This document shows, piece by piece, positions 1 through 5,352 of a stretch of DNA of 17,084 bases (position 1 is the stretch's first letter; each line of letters starts with the position of its first letter). Source of the DNA: Coemansia sp. RSA 922 (Eukaryota; Kickxellomycota; Kickxellomycetes; Kickxellales; Kickxellaceae); the NCBI GenBank assembly GCA_027577415.1, contig JANBQS010000481.1, forward strand, positions 1-17,084, written 5' to 3'. Under the pieces are notes generated by a model. The model was given only the letters and a program-made list of their open reading frames with translations, ran no database searches and was not told where the DNA came from. The position numbers and the translations under genes are program-made.

Positions 1-550
1 CACGTTTTCTCGCCTCAAAGAAGTAATTGGGTAGTTTGATAGCTGATTGCCGGAGATACTCGGGATGGGGGAGGAGGAGGCGTTGACTGCAACGAGCGAC
101 ACGCGTACTTGATGACAGAACGCCCAAGCAACTTCTCCGCTCCGGTGCTATTCTGGCCAACCATGAGCTATCACAAATGAGCGTGAGCAAGCTGAATTAG
201 GAAATGTACTTTCCTTTTTCCTTCCATTTTCTCTTGCAGAGCTGTTGGGGGAGGGGGGATAATAGGGTGATCGGAGGACACGGGCCCCCGAGATGGCGCA
301 TGAAAAGACTCATCCCGCACTTCATCTCGGATGGTAAACACCCAACCTCATCATTAATCGCCGCACGGGAAAGCCTGTGCGTTTCTGGATGGCCTGTGCG
401 GAATAAAAAAAGTAAATCAGACCACGATGATCATAGCAAATTAGAATCAATGGCCTTCAGTCAAGTCGCGTACCACTTTTCGCGTTCCGCAGTAGTTTCT
501 TTTTTCCTTTAAGCTTCAATTTACTTGTTCTCTTTTTTCTCTACATTATT
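1..550. other. Intergenic region with no secure gene
   Basis: This stretch lies upstream of the RPA-interacting-like gene and has no open frame that looks like a conserved protein. It contains a purine-rich tract around 63-84, a G-rich run around 246-257 and, just before position 551, a long C/T-rich leader (about 495-550) typical of fungal transcription start regions. A 102-codon frame at 204-512 on the plus strand has no recognisable domain. A 49-codon frame at 164-15 on the minus strand starts with ATG and could be the first exon of a leftward gene (listed separately). The first 26 bases on the plus strand end in an in-frame TAA and could be the tail of a gene outside the window, but nothing confirms this. 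Confidence 0.6.
15..164 (-). other. Short ATG-initiated open frame, possible first exon of a leftward gene
   Basis: Reading leftwards from an ATG at 164, 49 codons run to a TGA at 15-17. The peptide begins MVGQNSTGAEKLLGRSVIK, is basic, has a run of five prolines in its middle and ends in hydrophobic residues. A GTATCT that could act as a splice donor lies inside the frame, so the coding part might leave this frame and continue beyond the window. No domain is recognised. The context before the ATG is weak (C at -3), although +4 is G. It may equally be chance. Confidence 0.18.
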
Positions 551-1114
551 ATGAACTCTATGCCAATGTTTTCTTCGCCTCCGCGCCGTCCACAGAGCTC
601 GCTATCAATGCGCGAAGTATCTCGGTCAGGCGGTGGCAATCGCGAAATGCACAGAACGCGTAAACCGGAATTCAGGAATTTGTCAAATAGCTCACGGGCG
701 TCTCGCGACTCTGAACAACCATGGCGTAAGCGCTTTCGCGAGCAGTGTATGGACCGTTTGAATGAGGCGCGCGACCAGTCGTTTATGCAGCGCCGCCAAC
801 AGGTTTTATCAGGTGATGATGAATCAATGTCGGATGACGAGGAGCTGAGCGAGCAAGAGATGTGCAATATTATCCAGCAGGAGTGGATTAGGTTCAAGGC
901 GGATATGGAGAGACAGAGCCTCGAGTACGGTGATTTGGATGATAGCATTATTGAGGATATTGAGGATGACCTGGATATGCAGGCGAGGGAGTATGCGGAG
1001 TGGGCGGAGTACGAGCAACAGCTGCTAGAGGCTGAGGTGATGGAGGCTGAATTGGCTGACGTCGATGTGGAGGGTATCGAGGATCTGGATATAGACGATG
1101 AAGGTCTTTTGTAG
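551..1114 (+). CDS. RPAIN: RPA-interacting protein-like (RPAIN N-terminal and middle regions), zinc finger absent
   Basis: The predicted protein has 187 residues in one exon, with the ATG directly after a pyrimidine-rich leader. Residues 57-84 (PWRKRFREQCMDRLNEARDQ and following) match the conserved basic N-terminal motif of RPA-interacting proteins. Residues 97-175 form an acidic, helical Glu/Asp-rich segment like the family's middle region. In animals RPAIN binds replication protein A and helps bring it into the nucleus, so a similar role here is a family-based inference. Family members normally end with a Cys-rich zinc-finger region. Here the protein stops before that point and contains a single late cysteine (residue 105). 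The gene to its right runs towards it, with 35 nt between the two stop codons, so there is no room for a missing exon. It could instead be an unrelated acidic protein with a chance motif match. Confidence 0.7.
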   Translation: MNSMPMFSSPPRRPQSSLSMREVSRSGGGNREMHRTRKPEFRNLSNSSRASRDSEQPWRKRFREQCMDRLNEARDQSFMQRRQQVLSGDDESMSDDEELSEQEMCNIIQQEWIRFKADMERQSLEYGDLDDSIIEDIEDDLDMQAREYAEWAEYEQQLLEAEVMEAELADVDVEGIEDLDIDDEGLL

Positions 1115-1149
1115 CATTATTATTATTAAACTCATCATACATCTAGGAT

Positions 1150-2388
1150 CTAGATACACTCGGGGCTTGTGTTGACGTGTAGGATCATGTCTACTACGGT
1201 TCTACAGATCGGACACTTGTTGCTCTGTTGGCGGTAGGTGCTAGCACACTCTCGACACATGCATAGATGGCGGCAGGGCAGCATCGCGGTGTCACGCTCG
1301 TCGGACAGGCATATAGCGCACTGCAGTAGCTCATCCGTACTTGGACCACTGCGGCTCTGCAGCGTCTCGCTCAAGCCAAATATCTCATACTGCAAGAACA
1401 AGGCGCCCTCGATACAGAGCTTTTGCCGAATGCAGCGCGGGGTGACATGCAACGGGCCTTCCTTATAGAACTCTATATACGATATCTGGCTGTTGGTCTG
1501 ATTACGGTTATCTCTCTTGCCCATGGCGCTCTTTCCGGGCCGGCGCTCCACGAACTCAATGACTAGTCCATAGGCGGGCGCCTTTTGCGCTGATGCAGAG
1601 AGCTCTTGTATCTCGCTGGTGGCGCCTGCTAAGCGACTGCTGCTGGGCAAATGCTCGCCGCTGTGCCGAGAGCGCAGAACGTCCATTTCGATGCCAACTT
1701 CTGTGGATTCGGCTACCACCGGTGTTTGTGGAAGTGGCAGAGCTATTGCTGGAGTTCCTGCAAGTGAAACTGACCCATTTCGTGCCTGCCAGTCGGACGA
1801 CACCAGTGTGCGATAGGGCTCGCACTTGGGGTCTAGCCAGTCTGCTCTTGGCAGCGCAAACTGTTGGCACAGGCCGGGCTCCAAAGTATACGACCGAGAC
1901 AAATTGACACGCGAAACAAAGCGCGGGTACGGACAACTACTTGAATCGGGGGTATCCCACTCTTCCACGGCCAGCCAGTACAAATTAACAGTGAGCGGTA
2001 CTAGCGTGTTGACAGTAAACGCCAGCGTGTAAAACGGTGACTGAACAACCGCGTCAGGCGAGTCAGTATCCATCATTAGCGACGCCATGTGGAGTGAGGC
2101 AATGTCTAGAGCCATGTTTGCCTGCAATACTGTGCATGGCTCCTCGCGTTGGTGTACTTTGGGCTCGTCAGTGTCGCCCTGTGTGCCTGGTAAAACGTAG
2201 CGAGGTCCGTAGCATAGTCGACGTGATGCGTTGACTTCTGAGGGCCGTGTCGGCACGGACTCGCCGGAGCTCTCTTCTACCTCGCGCGCTGCTGCTAGTG
2301 CTGCTCGAGCTCGCTCCTCCCATGTCGGCCGTTGTCGCTGGTGTGCGTGCCCGCGAGCTGCCTGTGACCGCCTAAACAAGGTAGGCAT
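1150..2388 (-). CDS. MGRN1/RNF157-type RING finger E3 ubiquitin ligase
   Basis: The protein has 412 residues from the ATG at 2388. This is the first ATG in a frame whose further upstream part, to 2514, begins only at a GTG and reads like leader sequence. The C-terminal RING finger (about 357-395) has the spacing C-x2-C-x11-C-x-H-x3-C-x2-C-x10-C-x2-C, including the LPCRHLCMC core typical of the MGRN1/RNF157/LOG2 family. Upstream is that family's substrate-side domain, with landmarks LYWLAVEEW (136-144), LEPGLCQQFALP (169-180), YGLVIEFVER (273-282) and QKLCIEGALFLQYEIFGL (322-339). Residues 22-41 are probably helical and the stretch 190-270 looks disordered. The predicted role is ubiquitin transfer from an E2 to membrane-traffic substrates, as inferred from animal and plant relatives. 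The N-terminal Gly used for myristoylation in animal MGRN1 is not present. The gene diverges from the GPI-type protein gene and converges on the RPAIN-like gene. Confidence 0.87.
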   Translation of the reverse strand: MPTLFRRSQAARGHAHQRQRPTWEERARAALAAAREVEESSGESVPTRPSEVNASRRLCYGPRYVLPGTQGDTDEPKVHQREEPCTVLQANMALDIASLHMASLMMDTDSPDAVVQSPFYTLAFTVNTLVPLTVNLYWLAVEEWDTPDSSSCPYPRFVSRVNLSRSYTLEPGLCQQFALPRADWLDPKCEPYRTLVSSDWQARNGSVSLAGTPAIALPLPQTPVVAESTEVGIEMDVLRSRHSGEHLPSSSRLAGATSEIQELSASAQKAPAYGLVIEFVERRPGKSAMGKRDNRNQTNSQISYIEFYKEGPLHVTPRCIRQKLCIEGALFLQYEIFGLSETLQSRSGPSTDELLQCAICLSDERDTAMLPCRHLCMCRECASTYRQQSNKCPICRTVVDMILHVNTSPECI

Positions 2389-2555
2389 TGGGGAAAGAGT
2401 ATTAAAATTTGGTAGAGTTTTTTTTCGGCCTAGGTCGTGACGATGGGGGGTATGTAGTAAAAAAAATGGACGTGTGAATCGAAGAAAACCCACTACCAGA
2501 TAGTTCTCTTCCACGTCCTATTGTGTCAGCCACAGCCGCTAGTCGAGATAATCAA

Positions 2556-2589
2556 GAGCAGTACTGCTCCAGTACTAGTCTGGAGCAGT
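2556..2589. repeat. Nested palindromes sharing GAGCAGT arms
   Basis: GAGCAGTACTGCTC at 2556-2569 is a perfect 14-bp palindrome. Its right half is reused in a second perfect inverted repeat: ACTGCTCCAG (2563-2572) pairs with CTGGAGCAGT (2580-2589) across the 7-nt palindromic spacer TACTAGT. Two alternative stems can therefore form from three copies of the same half-site. It lies 168-201 bp upstream of the RING ligase ATG and about 395-430 bp upstream of the GPI-protein ATG. A dimeric transcription factor site or a structured leader element is possible; no known factor is recognised. Confidence 0.6.
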
Positions 2590-2923
2590 TACCCTCCCAG
2601 CGCCTCCTCCCTAACAAACAGCATAGATACTTGTGGAATTTTTTTTACTTGGCCTAAAGGTGGGCAAATATATTTTTACTGCGCCGACACAACTGCTTTT
2701 ATTTTTTATTTTTAGTAAGAAGTGTTTTTTTTTCTGCTGCCAATGTTACTAGCAAAATTGCTACGTGCTCCCGGTTGTTGGTTTAACTGCAAGAAAATAC
2801 ATTTTTTGGACAACTTGCTAAACGTTCAAATGACGATGGCGCAGTCGTTGATAAAGCCAGACTGCTGGCATGGGGGGAGCAGTTGAGCAACGTTTCTCGA
2901 TAACAATATTTCTCTCCCTGTAT

Positions 2924-2943
2924 ATTTGTTTACATTTGTTTAC
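2924..2943 (+). promoter_or_regulatory. Tandem forkhead-like binding sites upstream of the wall-protein gene
   Basis: ATTTGTTTAC occurs twice head to tail with no gap, at 2924-2933 and 2934-2943. Each copy contains, on the minus strand, GTAAACAAA. This is the forkhead-type site known from cell-cycle genes in fission yeast (Sep1/Fkh2) and fits the general RYAAAYA forkhead core. The sites lie about 40-59 bp before the chosen ATG at 2983. The match is visible in the sequence; regulation by a forkhead factor is inferred. Confidence 0.45.
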
Positions 2944-2982
2944 GTCTATTTCAAAACAACAAACTGCCATCGGACTTTGCTA

Positions 2983-3849
2983 ATGGTTTTGCTTACTTCT
3001 TCTTTTAGACTGCTCGCTTGGTTGGCGGCAAGCGGTGTGGTTTGCGCTCAGCAAACTGCGGCTGGTCGCCCAATGAACTCGTTTACGCCGATCCGGCTAA
3101 TTCAACCGCAGAACTCCGAGCAGCAGCGGGCGATCCAGAGCCTGGTCCAAGAGCTGCAGAAATCGTCGCCACAACTGTTCTCTAACATTGGACAGCCCGG
3201 AAACCAGCAACTCGCTCTGGCTCTGCCAATGAACCCATTAGGCTCCTTTGGCCCTAGTACTGTGATAGCACCCGCTTCACAAGCCCCAGCTCCTGCTCCT
3301 GCTCCTGCCCCATCTCCCATGCCCGCCATCCCTTCGCCGCCATTTCCGTCGCCTCTTGCTGCTGCTACTCCGCCAGTACAACCCGGGTTTGTTAGTTCAG
3401 CCCTACCAGTATTGCCTCCTGTCTTTTCGCCAGCAGCGGCTGTTCCGCTGCCATCGACTACAAGCATCGACATTGTGATGTCAACGCCGTTCTCATTTGC
3501 CATCAACGCAATGTTCCGAAGCACGGACGACGCCAGCGCCACACCGACTACTACAGGATCACTGCCTTTTGGACTGCATTTTGACACGACACTTTCTATC
3601 GTTAATGCTTGGAGTTCAGACGATAGCGATTCTCAGAGCGAGACCAGCTCTACACTAACTCATATCTCGACAAGAACGCGGCATCTTACTCACAACAACA
3701 GTCACAAAACTGCTAACGAGCATAGCAGTGCTGTCAACTCGGATATCGAGGAGGAGCTTTCCGGTCTGGAGAATGCCGCATCCAAGAGCCCCATGTCGCT
3801 GGTCGCCGTGGTCGCTACATCGCTACTGGCAATAGTCGCTCTCGTCTAA
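2983..3849 (+). CDS. Secreted Pro/Ala- and Ser/Thr-rich protein with GPI-anchor features
   Basis: The protein has 288 residues from the ATG at 2983. The frame is open further upstream, but only a TTG (2926) precedes it, and starting at 2983 places the signal peptide at the N-terminus. Residues 1-22 form that signal peptide: a hydrophobic core LLAWLAASGVV ending CA before QQ, which suggests cleavage after residue 22. Residues 96-134 are a Pro/Ala linker with (AP)n repeats. The region after that is Ser/Thr-rich and probably O-glycosylated, then acidic. One N-glycosylation sequon (NNS) lies near residue 235. The last 18 residues (MSLVAVVATSLLAIVALV) form a short hydrophobic tail with no positive residue after it, preceded by small residues (NAAS) suited to GPI attachment. 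No catalytic domain or cysteine pattern is recognised. It is probably a plasma-membrane or cell-wall surface protein of unknown function. Its promoter has tandem forkhead-like sites, and its 3' end converges on the CHY gene. Confidence 0.72.
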   Translation: MVLLTSSFRLLAWLAASGVVCAQQTAAGRPMNSFTPIRLIQPQNSEQQRAIQSLVQELQKSSPQLFSNIGQPGNQQLALALPMNPLGSFGPSTVIAPASQAPAPAPAPAPSPMPAIPSPPFPSPLAAATPPVQPGFVSSALPVLPPVFSPAAAVPLPSTTSIDIVMSTPFSFAINAMFRSTDDASATPTTTGSLPFGLHFDTTLSIVNAWSSDDSDSQSETSSTLTHISTRTRHLTHNNSHKTANEHSSAVNSDIEEELSGLENAASKSPMSLVAVVATSLLAIVALV

Positions 3850-4033
3850 GTCATTTACTATCCATGAGTTCCCCCCAACTTTTTCTTGCTAGTGTATTTA
3901 CATTAAATTCGGTCGTTTACTGCATGTATTGACGCTAATTAATTTCCATGTTTATATTAAAAAAAGTACGGTAAATATCCTTAAGCCGTAACAAACAGTT
4001 ACTACTTTTTTGATGACGTTTTTTTGTTTGTTA
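3850..4033. other. Short convergent 3' spacer
   Basis: These 184 nt separate the stop codons of the GPI-type gene and the CHY-type gene. The stretch is AT-rich, with several A-rich and T-rich runs (3957-3966, 4004-4027) that probably serve polyadenylation of both convergent transcripts. No coding frame is seen. Confidence 0.5.
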
Positions 4034-4396
4034 TTAGCCCAATTTGTCAGATGCATCCTTGTCGAACATTGACAAGTTGTTGATTTTGGCACGATCGTCC
4101 TTGATCAAACGGTTGTCTACGCGCGCATCCTCGCCCTCAACGCCCAGCGCAGCCATTGGAGTCTTTGCCTCGACGACGTACTGGTTATCGCAATGCGGAC
4201 AATACTCGTCGGCCTCTTCGCACTCGTTGATATCCTTGCGGAAGGCCTTTTTGCATTTTTTGCACAGGAAAATAATCTCGTCGGTTTTTTTAAGTTCGTG
4301 AGTTGAGTTCTCGGCGTGGCACTGGGGGCAATCAAACCAGCGTTTGCAGCATGCTGCGCGGACGCTGACTTGCGCGTTGAGAATATGCTTACACAT
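4034..4396 (-). CDS. Small CHY-type zinc-binding protein
   Basis: The protein has 120 residues and starts MCKHILNAQVSVRA, the standard N-terminus of a conserved fungal CHY zinc-finger family, which supports the ATG at 4396. Metal ligands appear as C2/H4, C16-C17, C23-x2-C26-H27, H33, a C45-x2-C48 knuckle and a C66-x-H68-C69 knuckle; WFDCPQCHAE (20-29) and EYCPHC (64-69) are the most typical blocks. The C-terminus after residue 77 is charged and lacks cysteines. The CHY fold binds several zinc ions. Relatives include yeast Hot13, which acts on small Tim proteins in the mitochondrial intermembrane space, and parts of some E3 ligases. The subfamily seen here has no well-established function that I know of. 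A CACGTG box lies 74 bp upstream of the ATG. Confidence 0.87.
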   Translation of the reverse strand: MCKHILNAQVSVRAACCKRWFDCPQCHAENSTHELKKTDEIIFLCKKCKKAFRKDINECEEADEYCPHCDNQYVVEAKTPMAALGVEGEDARVDNRLIKDDRAKINNLSMFDKDASDKLG

Positions 4397-4469
4397 GGTT
4401 GTAGAAAAGATAGGGACAGAGTTGACAATTATTTAGGCCTTTTGAGGGCTGGTTTGCAAACAATGGTTT

Positions 4470-4475
4470 CACGTG
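4470..4475. promoter_or_regulatory. CACGTG E-box upstream of the CHY gene
   Basis: A perfect CACGTG hexamer, 74 bp before the ATG of the CHY gene and followed at once by a second half-match (TTCACGTA). In fungi this hexamer is the site of bHLH factors of the Cbf1, Pho4 and Ino2/Ino4 kind. Use at this locus is unproven. Confidence 0.3.
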
Positions 4476-4819
4476 TTCACGTATTGTCGCAAATATGGGC
4501 AGCGATCTCAGCCAGTTTTTCTTTGGAGGCGATCCTGTTATTTAGTGAGCGTAGCGAGCTAGAGCGTATAGAATATATATAAGAAATATAAGCGTATATA
4601 GAAGTGAGAACAAGGATCTAACTCTGGATGCCGACGAGTTAATGTGTATATAGCCTTTTTCATGGCCCGTTTTCATAGACGGAAATACGCCTTTCCCGCT
4701 ACCAGAGTCGAGCCTCTTTGTAGGCGGCCGATCCCCTATCGGCGGCGGGACATTTGGGCGTTGGGAGTCCGGGACATCCGGCAAGCGTGTATCGTCATTA
4801 TGTAGGTCATTGTGCTGAT

Positions 4820-4825
4820 CACGTG
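4820..4825. promoter_or_regulatory. CACGTG E-box upstream of the fatty acid synthase
   Basis: A perfect CACGTG hexamer in the sequence GATCACGTGGGCC, 528 bp before the fatty acid synthase ATG. In yeast, FAS genes respond to bHLH factors of the Ino2/Ino4 type, so the box is a plausible control element, but it is distant and a single hexamer can occur by chance. Confidence 0.25.
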
Positions 4826-4931
4826 GGCCGGCGCGCTGTCCTACGATGCGCGTAACAATCCTATGCTTGTCTTGTTACTTTTTTTGGTTCCGAAAGCAAG
4901 AATGCACGTCATGGATCTTTGGCTAATTGTG

Positions 4932-4982
4932 GTGAGTGTTAGCCACATTACAATACACCATGTTGTGTGTGTTAGCCACATT
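4932..4982 (+). repeat. Imperfect direct repeat, 18 bp with 33-bp period
   Basis: The 14-mer GTGTTAGCCACATT occurs at 4936-4949 and again at 4969-4982. With the flanking GTGA/GTGT the match is 17 of 18 bases (4932-4949 and 4965-4982). The start-to-start distance is 33 bp. It lies about 370-420 bp upstream of the fatty acid synthase ATG. It may be a duplicated factor site or a relic of local duplication. Confidence 0.5.
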
Positions 4983-5188
4983 GCTATGAACCTTGTGTGT
5001 GGCTGCCTCGATCACACGCCACATAGGCACGCAATATACACGTATGCCTCGAGCACAATCTATAGTGTCCACTTATTCACAACATCTCAAATTTAAGTAA
5101 CAATACTCAATTTTTTTTGCCTTGTTTCCACTTTTATTGGTTTTAGGTATAGTTTGTAAGCCACTATCCGCATTCCAGTACATTCAGT

Positions 5189-5257
5189 ATGACCTATTTC
5201 GAGGACAGAACCCGGCACTACAAGTATTTCAACGCCCCATCGGAGCCAACAGCCTAA
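5189..5257 (+). other. Possible upstream open reading frame in the fatty acid synthase leader
   Basis: ATG at 5189 opens 22 codons (MTYFEDRTRHYKYFNAPSEP, then two more) to TAA at 5255-5257, 95 nt before the fatty acid synthase ATG. It has A at -3, while the synthase ATG has C at -3. If transcription starts upstream of it, ribosomes would meet it first. No family is recognised. It could also be a terminal exon of a small gene, but no upstream exon is convincing. Confidence 0.3.
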
Positions 5258-5352
5258 AAAGCACGACTGTATCATTCATCTTTCACCACTTTTCTTGAAG
5301 TGCAATATCTTAATACTCTAACCACTTATTCTTTATTCTCCCCTGACGACAA

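Larger units (their letters stand above)
2389..2982. promoter_or_regulatory. Divergent promoter region between the RING ligase and the GPI-type wall protein
   Basis: These 594 nt separate the two divergent start codons. I see no convincing coding frame. The stretch is rich in poly-T and poly-A runs (around 2421-2430, 2458-2466, 2640-2650, 2697-2740 and 2800-2808). It holds a nested palindrome at 2556-2589 and a tandem 10-bp forkhead-like repeat at 2924-2943, both listed separately. The T-rich 2640-2740 segment probably favours an open nucleosome-poor region; that is an inference from composition only. Confidence 0.6.
4397..5352. other. Long intergenic region upstream of both the CHY gene and the fatty acid synthase
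   Basis: These 956 nt form the divergent promoter region of the CHY gene (leftward) and the fatty acid synthase (rightward). No convincing full gene is seen. It contains an alternating TA-rich patch at 4565-4605, CACGTG boxes at 4470-4475 and 4820-4825, and a small hairpin GCCGAT/ATCGGC at 4727-4743. It also has a 33-bp-spaced direct repeat at 4932-4982, a poly-T run at 5111-5118 and a C/T-rich leader before 5353. Weak coding signals are an open frame without ATG on the minus strand at 4874-4542 and a 22-codon ATG frame at 5189-5257. Each is described as a finding. Confidence 0.55.

Noticed and set aside
204..512. 102-codon plus-strand frame upstream of the RPAIN-like gene
   Set aside because: The composition is irregular, no domain is visible, and it overlaps the likely promoter and leader of the gene at 551.
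541..948. 135-codon minus-strand frame over the RPAIN-like gene
   Set aside because: It is Ser/Arg-rich antisense translation of an acidic coding region and has no domain.
2389..2514. N-terminal extension of the RING ligase by 42 codons
   Set aside because: The extension starts only at a GTG, which is not a normal eukaryotic start, and reads as A/T-rich leader. The first ATG is at 2388.
2926..2982. N-terminal extension of the GPI-type protein by 19 codons
   Set aside because: It begins at TTG and overlaps the forkhead-like repeat. The ATG at 2983 gives a proper signal peptide.
3285..3312. Pro/Ala codon repeat in the wall-protein gene, considered as a microsatellite of interest
   Set aside because: Short (AP)n linkers are common in fungal surface proteins and need no special explanation.
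5093..5275. 60-codon minus-strand frame before the synthase
   Set aside because: No ATG-supported homology is visible and it overlaps the probable promoter and leader of the synthase.
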